A stretch of 64,000 nt of DNA from Fratercula arctica (GCA_947846985.1 CANTUZ010000002.1:158504217-158568216); one strand, 5' to 3'. Shown: positions 22,815 through 37,649, counted from the first letter of the stretch. Notes: generated by a model from the letters alone, not told the origin. Numbers and translations: made by a program.

Positions 22815-25800
22815 TCAAAACCCACAGCAAAACATCTTCCCCTTTATAAAAATCTGAGTACCAAAAGCTTATTTGCCCTACAGAATTCCATTTCAAGGTT
22901 CAGTAACACCATCATGGCTATGAAACACTCAGAATGGATAGCAGGACAGCACTCTTTTCCCTTCTGTCTCCTTTTCTTGCTTTTCTGTAATGATTGCTTG
23001 CACCAACGACACCTGTGTTCCTTTCTTCTGCTTCATGAGATTTATTCAATGTATCTTGAGGACAATTGATCAAGAGGAATGTTTTAATATAACTGATTAT
23101 GCAAGGTGATAGTTCTGCCTGGCCTTTTCAAAACATGGTAGATACTAATTGACTGTATAATTGGTAATTGCTCTGTTTATAGTGATTATATACAAGAATA
23201 CATTTAGACTGGCAATTAGAAGAAGGAAACATGAGGAAGAAAATTGGAAGCAATTTGTCGAATAGGCCATGGGTGTCTGGCAGAGCTTGAAGGTATGTCT
23301 ACACCTGTTTAAAGGGTTGCCCAGCTTCTGTAATTCCATCTAACACACTCACACTAAATAACACTGAAGGAAAATAAAAAGGTCAATTTATTTCCCTAAT
23401 TCCAGGTAATACAGTACCTTACATTTTTAAAAGCTTCTTTGAATCAGGATCTAATTTATTAAACTGTAAAGTCCTGAAATATCTGTCCACTAAGATCAAC
23501 AGAGGCAAGATAGAAAACCAGTCTTCAGCTGGAAATTCAGGATTTTCAGAGATTCTGTAACGTACCAACCTCGACTAATTGATCTGAGATATACGTGATC
23601 AGGGTTAGATGGTTTCAATAAAAGCTTGAGAACTTCTTCCCACCCTTTAAAACTTTAGAGAGTATATTCCCCCATTCTATGTTGTCTTTGCATTTAAATA
23701 CTATATATTTTGGAGTATTTGAGGCTTTTTTCCACCTATATATTCATCTGATAAATATTTTTTATATAAAATTTGCAACAACAATCTCCTTCTATGAACA
23801 TAACTAAATAATTGCATGGAATCAGATCCTCTGTCTGAAGAGTTAATGGGAAAGTTGTACATTTCATCCGACCCAAGATCATTCATTAGCATAAAACATA
23901 TTTTGTATTTTGGTACTGGATATTTGAATAAAAAATTGACTGGGTATTTGAATAAAAATGCTGATAGAAAAGCTGTGATATGAAATGGGAATACTTACTG
24001 TAATGTAGATAACATCCATATCTTAATATTCATATTCATCAGGCTATGTTGAATATAAAACAGTGTCACAAAACTGATGGAGTAAGCATGTCAACTGGAC
24101 TAGTCCAGGTGTGTCAGTCAGAAATATAACATGTGAATGTTAAGCATCCATCTTATGTACTGTAGCAATGTCGTTACTACTTACTGACGATGCATCATCT
24201 CTCAGCTGTGTTCCTTTTACCGTCACTAACAAACTCACCCTCTTGTGTCAGTGGGTGGATGTTGTTAAAGCCATCCTTGAGCTCATCATTGCCTTCTCAA
24301 TAAGATCCAGCTGCCAGGGTAGGCTGACCAAGATCCTGGGGTAATTTGTCAAAAATTAACACAGTGACAGTAATTACAGACAGCTTTTACTAAATGCTAT
24401 TAACAAAGGCAGTGTCATATTCTGAAAACAACTTCTACCGGGGTGATAAATTAGTGCTGGCAAGGCTCTTTCTCTTCTGGTTAGGCTGAAGTACTGCTCA
24501 GTAGCTACAGAAGGACCATAAAAAATGGTTTACACTTAGAAAGGAAAGTGATATTTCAAGACATGACAGAGATCCAGAAAATGCCCATTAGATATGGAAT
24601 AAGGAGGAATAGGCTTCCTGGGCAGATAAGCAGCTGGTAGTTATCGTTACTGCACTGATAAAAATATATGGTGCTTCTTGGGATTTACCCTGTTTGAACT
24701 TAGTTTTGCAGAATGTTTCCTCTCCATCTCCGTATTTACTGCCCTCATATTGACTCACATCTCCAAGAAAATAAAGGAGAATGAAAAGGAAGAAAATTCC
24801 AAGCAATTTGCTGAGAACAAAGAACAGGAAATAGTGTAGCAGAAGATACTACCAAAAGATATGACCAAGTATGCAGGTGAGGTACTAGTAGTTCCTTATC
24901 AAGTTCAAAACCAATTTCAACAGCAAAAAAAAGGCAATAACAAAAGTGGTAGCTCCTCCTCTCTTTCTGCCACACCACTAACCGAAGCACAGAGCGATGC
25001 TGGCATTGGGTCACACGACTAGAAATGAGTGTACAGTTCTCCTTGTCCACATGTCTAGGACTGGACCCCTACATTAGCTCTGCCAGGGCTGATTCTGAGG
25101 CCAGTTGGCATGCAATGTCTTCCACTTATGCTATAAATTATCTTTGCATGGTCACATGCAAATTGTATTCAGGGAATGATTCCTGGCCCATCTTAACTCA
25201 CAAACCATGCCCAACAGTTTTCGTGAGACCGCTACTGCTAGCTGGCATGGTCACAGGATACATATTAATAGTATGAACAATTAAATTTCCTTATCTAGAA
25301 ACACTCCTTGGCACTGTTTGATGCTCTAATTTAACCAGTACTGGTATCGGCATCCAGAGCCAGTATATATAAAACACTATTAAAGTGCTAGCAGAAGAGT
25401 AGCCATCATACTCATTTTTATTGAGATAAATCTCTTTCTTTTTGTTTTTCTTGAGAGCTCAGACCTCTTTTGATGTAAAAAGAGTGGACCACAAATTTAC
25501 TTTATGAGGGAAAAATACTCAGGCAGTAGTGAGAAAGCTGCAGAATCTGCAAGCCCCATTGTGAGTGAGAAATGGGCAATGACTTTCTTGTAGTTCCTTT
25601 TAAAATTTTAGCATTAGTGAAGTGTTTGGAATAGGAACTGCATTTGCCTCTGCACTGTCATGATACACTAATGCACATCACCTCAAACAACATGAGAAGA
25701 GTAAAAATATACCATTTCTATCATTAACATATCTACTATGGCGAATGTGACAATTCTTGTTTAAGTAAATCCTCTCTTGTTATGGCCTTACATAGCTGCC

Positions 25801-28800
25801 TTTCACCAAGGTTTCTTTAATTTTCAGTGACATTGTGAAGTTAGTGTTTGTCAATAAGTTATTCACATGCTTTAAAATACAGCAAGAAATCTACTTCCTA
25901 GAGTTGGTAATTGTTCTCTCATGCACAAACTCCTATACCTATTCCCATAGGAAGTGAAAAAGTGTCAGGATACCTTCCTGTATGTGGCAACTGGGATGCC
26001 TGGTGCAGTTCGACCAAGGCCAAATGTAATTCCCAGAATACAGTACTGGGCGGTAGGACAGGCCAGGTACTATTCCCAGTAGGCAGCCTGTGTGTGAGCA
26101 CTGTGCTTTGAAGTGTAAAAGTTTAACAACACGGACATGTGCTGACAGATATCAGTGCCAGTGTATACTTTGAATCTGTTTAATTTATTCATATAGATAT
26201 AACCTGTGCGCTCAAATAGCAAAACTGTGGGCATTATTCCATGGATACATTATCTGGACAGAGCAATCCATCTTAGACAGAGAACACTTAATTTACTGGA
26301 AATAAAGATTTTACAGTGCTGTGATGATCTAGTGTTTGTCCTGAGTATAGGCACCTTATCAGGCTGCTGTAATTAAGACTGGCATCATTAGCTAATAGCA
26401 CACTAGGACACAATATGGCTAGCACAACATAGTGTTTCTAGTTCCACCAGACTATCAGTTAACTAAGCAGAACAGGAGCATTTTTAGCATGACTTTAGAC
26501 TTAGAGCTGAACCCATGTGTGGCCTACAGCATTTTATCCATTCTCCCACTGATAAGACCATAGGGGGCCACATTCTTCAGACTATGAAGAAAGGAGGCAA
26601 TTTCTTCTTAAAAACATTTAGAAATCAAAAGGAAGGAAAAATGATAGCAATAAAATAATCTATTGGGCTAGATATATCCATAAGCCCAGGAGGCAGAATT
26701 TGTTGTAATACTAATGGACATTCAGTACATAACAAATAGACAACTGTTTAAGGTGGTGCTATAACCAGGTACAATGGCACACGCAAATCCAGTGACTGAA
26801 AGACCCAGATGGGACTCAGGGAGTTTCAGCCAGCCAGCTGGGAGATGAAGGAGCTGTACAATTGTCAACACGGCTTTTCATTCTGTTGGCCCTGAGTGGT
26901 CCAGAAAAGCAAGCAATATGGAAAATAAGAGCACTTTGATTCCACAAGTGCTCTGCTGGACTCTTCTCCATAGTCATCTATCCAAATCCATGAACATCTC
27001 AGGAAATCAGCTCATCCCTCTCAAAAGCATGACTTATGCTGCTTAATAATAGCAGCTGCATAGATCAAGCAAAGTTCCCTAAAACAATGGAATGAGGTAG
27101 CATTTTTTTAAAAAAGGTGTCCACGGAGCTTTGCCAGAACAATTTAGAAAATGGTCCTGAAATAGGTATTTAGGGAGACATGACAGACCTAAGCACACTG
27201 CAATTGTTCATATTTATATTGGCTTTGGATGCAGCAACTACTTAGCTGTGAGAGGGGGATGATGGAGAGATTTGCATGGATAAAGCACTGAACAATACAA
27301 TGAAGACAGGAGATTTACACACTGCAACACTAGATAAGCTTAAACCATAGAGATTGAATCACTAGTGGCATTTTTCCACAGACTTAGAAAGCTTTGAGCA
27401 TTTTTTTTTTCCCACTTAAATATTACAAAAATAGGCATATAAAATAACTAGGACAAACTGCAAACAAACAGAGGATCTTGGTTTCCAGGTTTGCGGAGAT
27501 TGAAACATACCTGTCCATACTGAGGCATTTGTAGTCCTCAGTTAGTATTTTTACCAGTATTATTGTTTTCTGGCTGTGCAATACTGAAACAGAGAAAAAG
27601 CTGACACAGAGGACTTTGGTATTCTATATCTGATGATGATGAGGTTTTTAATGAACCTCAAGCAATATGGGGTTACATTGACCATCGGTTGTCTGGGAAC
27701 TGTCATCCATATTTTCCATGATAGAAATTTTAGGCAAAGAGCAATTTAAATGGCTCACCCAAGTATGCTGCTGAACTGAGAATGGAAGTTTCCTTGAACT
27801 AGTGTCATAATCAGATAGTTCTTCCTTCTATAAAGGACAAAGTGTATAGTTTCTTTTCATCAACAACAACAATGAAGACAGTGAGAAAGACCCAACTAAA
27901 GGCTTGTTAACAGCAATCCAGGTATATGTTTCTCTATTTACATGACTAAACGTGAAACAAACTCCATGTAGCACAACTTTCATCACAAAATTTCAGTAAA
28001 AATGCTATTTTAAATCATGATGGTAAAACATTTCCACATGCTGTTTGGTCATTAATGATATAAATAATGATAATAGAGTAGAAGCAAGGCAGCCAACTGC
28101 ACTAAGAGAGGATGTCATGGTTGGAGCGGCAATCATTTCCTTAGATCATGTGATTATATTGTAGCTTGCAAATTTTCCTTTGGAAATTTGACCATGACCT
28201 GGTTATTTTGGACTCAAAAGAAGATTTTGCATCAAATGCAGAGAACGTTTATTCGTTTGACATTTCTTATCAGCTAATATTCTGAAACATGGTGCCAGAG
28301 TATTAAATTCTTATACATATCATATATTCGTATACACTATCATGATATTTGGCACTCGTTATCCCACCAACTATTCTGGGCTATTCCATTCCCTGTTTTT
28401 CAGAAGGCAGATACAAGCCAGGAAAATCCTGTTTATGTTTGCCAGAGAACTGGAAGTCTCATCAACCAGTTGCCATCAGGGAGAATTTAGCATGTGATTC
28501 AGCTGAGTAATTTCATCCTCACTAATAAATAATAACTGCCTGCTTGTTTCATCTTCTTTCTACAGAATGAAACAAATTATGTATGTAGGATGTTTAAAGA
28601 CATCTATTGTGGTATTTTGAGCAGATTTCCCCATCACCTTAGCAGTATGGACTAGTTTCTTCAAAGTGCATTTAATAAATGTATCTCAAAGTAGTCACAA
28701 TCGATTATCCTGTTTCATTAATTGGGATGTTGATGTACAGAATGATTAACGGATTTATCCAGGAATCCAGGGACAGAGCCAAGAAAGAAATCCAGGTTTT

Positions 28801-31643
28801 ATTTCACCCAAGGACAACTAGTCAGTAATACTTCCATGTAAAAAAAAAACCATATAGACCATACTGTTGATCATTGAAAGCATTTACCTTCAATAATATT
28901 ACAATGAATCTATTCCTTACGATTAGCCAGGAAATGTCAAAACAATTTTCAAACATTAACACATTAACTTGCTTCGTTTTTAGGAACCTGATCAAAGGCT
29001 GTCTGAACTTACTACAAAACCCTGCTGATTTCAAAACAATTTTGATTCACCACCAGTTCTAACGGATAGCTTTTAAGTTTTACTTTTTATGTTCCTTACT
29101 TGCAAATCTCACAGGTGCCATGATGTACAGGAGGGTGATCTGCAGGTTTGGATAAACTGCTGCTTGTCATCACACATCAGGAAAACTCTCTGGGGTGTTC
29201 TTAGGTGGTGATTAAGGAGAACTTTGATTTACAGCCAAGAACCACAAGGAGTCTTTAATACAACAGGCAAGTTAATAAACATCAAAAGAAAGAATCCATG
29301 AGGGAGAATGGTGTCTGGGCATATCTCACATGCCTTCTTCTCATCAACTGGTTTTAAAGCATAGGTTTTAGTGCAAGTTCCTTAAAGAGAAATACATCTT
29401 CACATCATAACTCTTCTCTCATTGCAGACCACCTTCTGTTATCTGTACTGTAATAAGAGGGTGGTAAACTCAACTGAAAAAGTGATCTCATCCATCTTAA
29501 TCATTGAACAATGCCACTTTTGGGAAAACTCAGAATTTCTGCTTCAGAATACAGCAGATATAACTGTGAACACAGTGCTAAGCTAAGACTGGGTGTGAAT
29601 ATTATAATCTGCTTCCAAATCTCTGGTTAGGCAGGTGACTATGACTGCATGCAGAACGAGCAGGAGAATATTCATCTTGCCAACAGAGTAGGAGATGCTG
29701 CTTCTGACTTTGCTTTTACCTTTCTTAAACTGGGATGGAATATGCTGCTAAGTGAGGCATGTGGGCCATTATTTTATCTACTGGTACGGAGATACTGGGT
29801 GCAGCTCCTTGCAGCAGCAGTAAACTGTCTTCTCCATCCCATCACCACTGTCTTGCCAGTCCTTCCTTTAGTAACTCTACAAATTTGCAAATATTTTCTA
29901 AATATAGACCAATATTTTTTTTAATAGACAGCTTTATTGCTGATAAAATGCAAAACAATAATGTGAGGGAAAAAAAAAAAAAAAACCAAACCACACAACA
30001 ACACAAAAACCAGGCTATAAAATATAAGAAGGATTTCAATCCATCTAAGGAATGAATTTCTGAACTAGCTTTCTATGAATAGTTTGGATAGAAAAAACTT
30101 ATTACATCATTTCATGACCAGTAAGTTTGACCATCTAAAAATTAGGTAATTAGTCTACACTAATCTTCTACGTACCTCCAGTTATTTCAATCTCTATTTA
30201 AATCATCCAGTCACTGAGGAAAACAAGAGTGTTTAGAGGGTATTTCAGCCTGTTCTGGCTTAGATTATACTTTTGGAAACCTACAGTTAGCAGGATTTTT
30301 TAAAACTTAAATAAGAATGTAGCTTATGTTGTTAGTGGAGGTGCTGATGATTTGGAAGCCTCTGATGGCAGGGGAATAACCTCATTGACCTAAGAGTTCC
30401 TTTCCTGTCCTATGATCCATTCTTCCTTTGAAGCTGCAGTGTAAGCAAAGTTTTCTCCTTTATTCATCAGAACCAGGACCACTCACTGATATACAGCACG
30501 CCCTACTGAAGAAAGATGAATGGTGATAAAATATATTTAAGAAGAATTGACATTTACACAGAGGTAACCTAGGGCATCTTGGGGATTTTTGATGTCTGAT
30601 TTCCATTGTTAATATTAATTCTCTGGTGAGCCTTGAAAATTTTAAGCTTATTTTGTTTCTAATAGCTCTTCTTATGGATCACTGATCTCCAGAAATAGCT
30701 TTGATTATTCTGTAGACTGATCTAGTGACAGGATCAATAGCCTCCCATAGAGTCTCCACGTCTCCTTTCTTTCAATCATTCTGAAAAATCACTTTGACAG
30801 ATAATGAAAACATTCAACACAAAATTTCTGCCAAGGCCCAGCACCATTCTCTTAAAATTAATCATCATAAACATTAAGTTCCAAAATGTTTTGGATCATA
30901 GAAAATGTGGTAATAAAGGGATTAGTTCCAACTTTCCAGTAAGTCTAAGTCTTATCATCCCTTGATTGAGAAGCACAAGTGTAGTAGTCACTGAAATGTC
31001 TTCCCTTGTGCATCCCACTTGTTGAGGTAAAGTTAAGGTCAGAGCTGGCAATACATAATGCAAAAAAAGTAGAGGATGCTGACAAGTCTACAGGTGTTTC
31101 ACAAGTTTTTAAGTACACAAGTCTTGAAGGAGAGAAAGACATCGAAATGTGGTAAACAGCTTGCCTTTCTGTCTAAGATGTAACAGGCCAGGTTGTCAGA
31201 TGATGCCAATTAGTTTAGCTTAATTGATATCACTGGAGTTACACTGGCTGAATGTCTGGCCATGAATACTAAGGTTAGCCGTGCCACTTGGCAGTAGCTT
31301 GTTTTGGGTTTAACGTAGAGTTCTTCAAGGAGCTTTTGGGAGGAACGAAGACACAGTACGCACCTGATGTCTGGATCCAGATGGATAATGAGGCAGAGAA
31401 GACTGACTACTAGGACACGCTGGAGGAGAGAGTAACAGGACAACTGTGGTCCAGAGATGCAGATGAGAGTCCAGTCTCCAGGGCAAAACATCCATCAGTG
31501 AACTGACAAGCAGACTGAAATGAGGCTACTCCACATGAACAAAAGATCAAGAGGGCCTTAAAGGGCAGAGATTGAAATATTGTGAGGATTGAAGGGAACC
31601 ATAAAAACCCAGAGCCAATGAGGAAAAAAGGATGCAAACTGGT
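22815..31643. other. Long unique AT-rich non-coding stretch
   Basis: Nearly 9 kb without a recognisable mobile element, gene or RNA. Only an A16 run (29970-29985) and short A/T runs interrupt it. Open frames are about 100 codons or fewer and appear in unrelated frames. The low repeat density suggests old, quietly evolving intergenic or intronic DNA. Confidence 0.5.
29970..29985. repeat. A16 homopolymer
   Basis: Sixteen A on the plus strand. Confidence 0.9.
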
Positions 31644-31692
31644 AAAAAAAAAAAAAAAAAAATAGAAAATAAACAAACAAACAAACAAAAAA
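31644..31692. repeat. A19 followed by (CAAA)n
   Basis: Nineteen A (31644-31662), then about four CAAA units and an A run. The Phe-rich frames on the opposite strand are artefacts. Confidence 0.93.
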
Positions 31693-33320
31693 TACCAAAA
31701 AGCAAGCTGAAGGTTTACTCAGTAAGGGTCTTAGACTGTAAAGTGTCTGAGGCCAAGCCCACACTTCTTACCATTCCCTAGCTATAAAAAACCCAAAACT
31801 AATTCATTGAGTTCAATCTGAGCTGAAGTACCTAATTTTGTAATCGCGTCTAAGGGTGCAAGATTATAATGGTTCCTCTTCACTGCTTTGGGAAATTTGT
31901 GGATTATATTTCAGGATCTTTGTATGTGCATAAGAAAATATATACAGGGTCAGTAAAAAAAAGAAGAGAGGAATGTCATTGATTGATGAGAACTTGTTTC
32001 CCTGTGGCTTTTGGAAAATGTCATGGTGTGCCATCCTCCATGTTATCAGAGAATTATAAAGCTCTGAAGAGTAGAGCAAGAACATGGGAGATGTCTGGGT
32101 TTTGCTGCTGTGATTTCCCATGGAAATAATAGTTCCTGGCTACTAGAACAGGAGTGACACAGCATGCAAAATTACAGGCTGTGAGTAACATACTATATGT
32201 CATCTTTGCACTAAGTAAAATTAACAGTGACTGACTGAGTCAACACCCTTGGTATGCCACCAGTGAAGAGTAACGTTTTGAGTCATACCAGTGGTACCAA
32301 AGCCCTGGTGATCCATGCACAGCTATGTGTGAGAAGTGGGACCATCCATGACAATTTGTGTGGGATATACCAGTTTAGAGACGTTGGTCAACATTTTTAG
32401 TAAGTTGTTTGAGGAAGAGAGGTCAGTGACTGTAGGAGATAAAGAGAAACTGTAGTTTGTCATTCATACTATCAGAAAGCCAGCCTGCATGTACTAAAAG
32501 AACATGCTTCCTTCTTCATAAGCCAGTGTCTGAGGGTCACCTCAGTACCAGTTTTTGCCATAAGATAGAGTTTTCCAATCTTATTAAAAAAAATAATCCC
32601 TTTTATCTACCTGAACAGTGAAGATTCTTGAAGTGATTTCCTCAGCTCCCTAGACCAAACAGACACTCAATTTTACTCCATATGAAGAAAACAAAAAGGA
32701 AATGGAGTCAACCAACTGAAACTCTATGAGCTTGTGTCAAAATAGGACTCTTTAAGAATGGATAAATTACATTTTTACTTCATAGCAGCAGAATAATGAA
32801 GAGTGTAAGCCAACTGGCACCCAGAAGAGTGTATGTCTGGAAAACACTTCCTAAAGGAGCTGTGATAAAGCTAAAGGTTATTGCTCTGAAAGAAAACCTT
32901 GCAGAACTGATGCAAAGCTTGTTGGGCTTTGGGATTCTTGCTGTCCTCCAGAGACCTGGCTCTGGCAGGAATGAGGCCCGTGTTTTTCAAAAGGGATTTC
33001 AGTGTTACTGAAAGCAACTATTTGCTGTGAAATTATGGGCATTGCATACTCAAAGACCTTTGAGTATCTGGGCTGTAGTCCAATATGATAAATAAAAACT
33101 CCTGATGACAAAAACGGATTTTAAAACACCAATACCATGTTAATGGAAGTATTTCAATTCTGTTTCCTAATTGTATACAATCCCATACCTCACAGAGGAG
33201 ACAAGGTGAGAAATTTGGGTCCTGATGTCTTATGCTACGCGCTTTTTGTTAAACCAAAATTCTGAAATGAATAGCATGTGCTTGGGCATGAAATGAATTA
33301 GTTAAACTGAAGTGAGGATT
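31693..33320. other. Unique non-coding DNA
   Basis: No gene or mobile element is recognisable. The 71-codon frame at 32796-33011 plus has no supporting feature. Confidence 0.5.
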
Positions 33321-33348
33321 AAAAAAAAAAAAAAAAAGAAAAAAAAAA
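33321..33348. repeat. A17-G-A10 A-rich run
   Basis: Seventeen A, then a short interruption, then a further A run. Confidence 0.92.
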
Positions 33349-34880
33349 GCCAAAACAACTTGATTTCTGGAAACAACTTGTATCCTAGGATAAACTACAG
33401 TATTAGGATAACCAAGCATTTTCCCAGACTTTTCTACGGGCCATCTATGGATGAGCTAGAAACACATGTCCTCCTTCTCCTTGCAAACAGAATGGAGACA
33501 ACCTCTGTCTCTCCTCTGGCCAGTTAAACAAGTGGAGGCACCTTTCCAGGTGTTCAGATTATACTTGCATACACTACAGCCATTCTTTTGCCTCCTTTAG
33601 GAGAATGATCATGACAATTGGATCATGATGACTTATTTAGTCTTTGTTCCCTTTTTCGACTTGGATAAGATAGGAGGAAAAACATCTTAGAAGTATCTAG
33701 TCAAGTGAAGAAATGAATGTAGTCAAATAAGATTGTGATCAGATCTGTGCAGAAAATTCACAATAAAATGGGAAAACTGCAATTCTTTTAAGGTAAACCG
33801 TTTTGACAAAGCTCACTTAGAAAGAAAAAAAAAGTTAAGAGCTTGATCAGTCGCTTGAGAATGTGAAATAGTTCCTTTTCCTAATTTTTATTTATTTGTT
33901 TGTTTGTTTGTTTTATTGGAAATTTCCAGGCCACAATAATGCAACTGTTAATATTAAGATTTTCTATGGGGGGAAAAAAAAAGTATTTTTTTTCCCCAGT
34001 ACTTTATTTTAATTGCCATTTCTAGATTCTATATTCCAGTAAAACAAAAAAAAATCATATCACAAAATTCCTTGGCAAATTAAAAATACTTTTGCTGTTC
34101 ATCTCTATTTATAGTTCTGTTAAATTTACTTTGTGACAATACTCACATTTAACTGTACAGAAGAAATGGCAACAATAACCAAAAAGAATATTTCATACAA
34201 TGTTGGATATTTTCTACAATATGTGGGGAAGATTAGATGTTCATAATGGCTGTCTTTGGGATTTAAATCCACATAATAGATCACTTTGAATGGACGAAGA
34301 ACGTAAACCTGCACAATAAATCACATCAGATTCAGTCTTTGTTCTGTTGTTCAATTTCCCCTGAAATCCAGTAAGAATATACAGATATTAAAAGCACAGG
34401 AAGACTCATGGAAAGGTTAAGGAATCTTTATTTCCACTTCTCACTATTTCTGCCCATTGATTGCCTTTCACGTCCTGTGGTTCTTATATTTTTCTTCCTC
34501 TGTCTGCATCCAGTTCTATAGCTGTCAGCTTTGCATCTCACAAGCTAAAAACAAATTGCTCTATGTGAATATTCACAACAAACATTTAATCAATTTTTTA
34601 AATGAGGGAAATGTTTCCTGATTTTTTTAAATTTTATTTTATTTGACACCAAGTGTATCAGATGATTTTACAGTCTTCTCATAAACAGATCATTAAAAAA
34701 AGAAAATTATATACATACATATTTTACTGAGAATTATTCACTTAGATCCACCATTTCTTCATTCTCTTAATTCCTTTGAATTTCTGTGTGTCTGTGCACA
34801 ACTTTTCTGAGCCTTTCTGCCAAACCAGATTTATAGGGTAGTGATAAGGTATGTATTGAGTGTACTTGTCACCATATGAC
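33349..34880. other. Unique AT-rich non-coding DNA
   Basis: Contains a short (TTTG)n run at about 33895-33912. No gene or transposon is visible. Confidence 0.5.
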
Positions 34881-34984
34881 TATTTTATTTTATTTTTATT
34901 GTATTTTTATTTTTATTTATTTTATTTTATTTTATTTTATTTTATTTTATTTTATTTTATTTTATTTTATTTTATTTTATTTTA
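34881..34984. repeat. (TTTTA)n microsatellite
   Basis: About 100 bp of TTTTA units, imperfect on the left (34881-34920) and nearly perfect from 34920 to 34984. Confidence 0.95.
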
Positions 34985-35621
34985 AATTTGTCCATATCAG
35001 CTAGCATTCAGCTCTGTTTATCCTGGTCAAAAGTAGGTCCATGGATTTTGTCTAGTTTTCTGTCTAAATAAGTGAGGTCAGGATTTGGCCCAACTCATAA
35101 ATATTTCCCTTATTCCAGGAACTTGAAAAAACAGAGGTAAAGCTGAATTCATTGCTCATTTAAGTTAAAATACTGGCTGAAATTTCACAAAAAATATCAT
35201 CCGTATGGCCTACAACTAATATGGAAATAAAAAGGAAAAAGAGCTGTGTGAGTTTAGATTATGTAGTTCTGCAAGAAACTAAGTTGACATGTATGCACTG
35301 CCAGGTCGGATATTGAGCCAGAGGTGAGGGGCTGAGATCCCTAAATTGAGAGTGCCAACTCAGAAGAGATACCTGAGGATGGTCTATTGCAGTACAGCAA
35401 CACTTGTTCCATCAACGTCCATCAAAATGAAGAGATGCTGCTGTTGGTACTGTTTGTGTCCTGTTACACCCCTCTGTAACTTAGAGGTGGTTCATCAAAC
35501 CCAAAACATGAGAATTCATGTTCAATACCTTCCTTTAATTAAATAGTATTAGACCTGTAATTGCTTTCCCTCTAAAGAATACCCTAATCAGAAAGCAAGC
35601 TGCAGAATTCATTATAAGGAA
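34985..35621. other. Unique non-coding DNA
   Basis: No coding frame of note and no repeat up to the start of the next CR1. Confidence 0.5.
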
Positions 35622-36270
35622 ATCACAGAATCATAGAACGTGTTGGGTTGGAAGGGACCTTTAAAGGTCACCTAGTCCAAGCCCCCTGCAGTCAGCAGGG
35701 ACATCTTCAACTAGATCAGGTTGCTCAGAGCCTCATCAAGCCTGGCCTTGAATGTCTCCAGGGATGGGGCCTCCACCACCTCTCTGGGCAACCTGGGCCA
35801 GTGTCTCACCACCCTCATTGTAAAGAACTTCTTCCTAATGTCTAATCTAAACCTACCCTGCTCTGGTTTAAAACCATTGCCCCTTGTCCTATCGCTACAT
35901 GCCCTTGCAAACAGCCCCTCCCCAGCTTTCTTATAGGCCCCCTTCAGGCACTGGAAAGCCACTATAAGGTCTCCCCGGAGCCTTCTCTTCTCCAGGCTGA
36001 ACAAGCCCAACTCTCTCAGCCGGTCCTCATAGGAGACGTGCTCCAGCCCTCGGATCATCTTGGTGGCCCTCCTCTGGACCTGCTCCAACAGGTCCATGTC
36101 CTTCTTGTGGTAAGGACTCCAGAGCTGGACCCAGTACTCCAGGTGGGGTCTCACCAGAGCAGAGTAGAGGGGCAGAATCACCTCTCTGGATCTGCTGGAC
36201 ACTGTTCTTTTGATGCAGTCCAGGATGTGATTTGCCTTCTGGGCTGCAAGCACACATTGTTGACTCATGT
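35622..36270 (-). mobile_element. CR1 LINE, 5'-truncated, minus strand
   Basis: The reversed tail (ATCACAGAATCATAGAA) starts at about 35624, then the 3' UTR with TTGGAAGGGACC. On the minus strand ORF2 is open from the truncation point near 36270 ([11 protein letters not shown]) to its natural stop at 35711-35713 (LDEALSNLI), about 186 codons without a break. It includes [40 protein letters not shown] and [11 protein letters not shown]. Only the region after the RT domain is present, so there is no catalytic function. It is strikingly similar to the copy at 45188-45605 and shares its 3' UTR with the copy at 51138-51323; all three appear to be one relatively young subfamily. Confidence 0.95.
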
Positions 36271-37302
36271 CGTTGAAACTATGTGACAGCAGATCCAAAA
36301 AGTAGGAATTGTCAGGATGAAATGAAGTGCCACTGGCTGCATCTGATCTAACTATCTAGGTTCCCATTACAACTGCAAATGATCTGGTAAATAAAATCAA
36401 AATCATGTTTCCTTTCTTTTGAATGAGAAAGGGTAAAAGTGATCTGATCACTGTGGTTCTTTGATGCTCCCTTATAAATTATGTCCTTCTGATCTCATGA
36501 CATTTCCTACAGTGTCCTTCCTTTGGGAAAGTGATTAAAGGGCATCTTCCTCCTCTCCTCTAGAGAAGAACAGGACCTAACATGATGTTTATTTCGCTGT
36601 CAAGAAAATATATATGTGTTTGAGGCAGGCAGAGAAAGAAATCGAACTTAGGTCTCGTATGTTCTCAGTAAGTGCTCAATCATAAGGTGACTATAAAAAA
36701 ACAGCTGGGAGAAGCTCCTTTTTGGGGTTGATGTAAAAGGTTTGGAGCCTGTTCATATGGATCCATCAAGATTTTAGAAAGATGAAACTGTATAATAGCC
36801 TTGAGTAAGACAAATGAGACTAGATAGCTGACATCAGTTCACTGCTTTGAATAGAGCCAGGTGTTTTCCTTTTCAGCATGAAGGTCAGTCTTCAGAGACT
36901 GTGAGGCTCTTTTGTATTTAAGTGGACTCTGACATTGCCACCCTGCATAGGACATTCTGTAAGTCTGGCCACAGGGACAGATCCCATAGGTACAGACAGC
37001 TGTGTGATGACCATTTCACATATAAGGGAGAAGGTCTTTGACGACATTCTGCTGCTAGAAAGTCACCTTTCAATGAGCCCAGCATGGATCACTTAGTTGT
37101 TGAGTTGTGCTATTGCCTCTCACGACCTTGGAAATACTTGAGGCATCTTCTCAGCAGATTATAACAGATCCATGCCTGTGGTCTGGCCACGAGGGTCTGG
37201 AGAAGGAAGGAACCTATTGAATTCCATAGGAAAATTGAGTATCAAGGCCACTTGCAAGGTGCCTGATACTTATTATAGAATCTATGTTATAGTATAATAT
37301 TG
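36271..37302. other. Unique non-coding DNA
   Basis: About 1 kb between two CR1 copies in opposite orientation. No other feature can be supported. Confidence 0.5.
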
Positions 37303-37566
37303 TTGGTAGGACAAGGGGTAATGATTTTAAGCTAAAAGAATGTAGATGCAGTCTAGATATAAGAAAGAAATTTTTTACAATGAGGGCGGTGAAACACTGG
37401 CCCAGGTTGCCCAGACAAGTGGTAGATACCCCATCCCTGGTAACATTCAAGGCCAGGTTGGACGGGGCTCTGAGCAACCTGATGTAGTGGAAGATGTCCC
37501 TGCTCATCTTTAAAGGTCCCTTCCATCACAAACCATTGTATGATTCTATGATAGAATCATAGAACG
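37303..37566 (+). mobile_element. CR1 3' end, plus strand, with palindromic tail
   Basis: Starts near 37303 (AGGACAAGGGGTAATG) and covers the last ORF2 codons and 3' UTR (TTGCCCAGACAAGTGG, CAAGGCCAGGTTGGACGGGG, AAAGGTCCCTTCC). The middle of the 3' UTR, where other copies read GGGGGGTTGGACTAGATGA, is missing (about 25 bp). The tail at 37540-37560 is a perfect palindrome: ten-base arms ATGATTCTAT and ATAGAATCAT around one G. The inverted half (37551-37566) looks like the tail of a CR1 in the other orientation. Confidence 0.88.
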
Positions 37567-37649
37567 CCAACTCCTGCTGCCAACAGGAACCTAATTTTTA
37601 AGACAGGGAACATCTCAGATGAAGACATCTGAGTAGTTGATCAGAATCT

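Noticed and set aside
30364..30420. Possible ancient CR1 3' end (GGCAGGGG ... TTCCTTTCCTGTCCTATGATCC)
   Set aside because: Order of motifs is suggestive but too many mismatches and no clear tail unit pair.
30885..30945. Possible reversed CR1 tail (GGATCATAGAAAATGTGG)
   Set aside because: Only a few bases match, and the following 3' UTR signature is absent.
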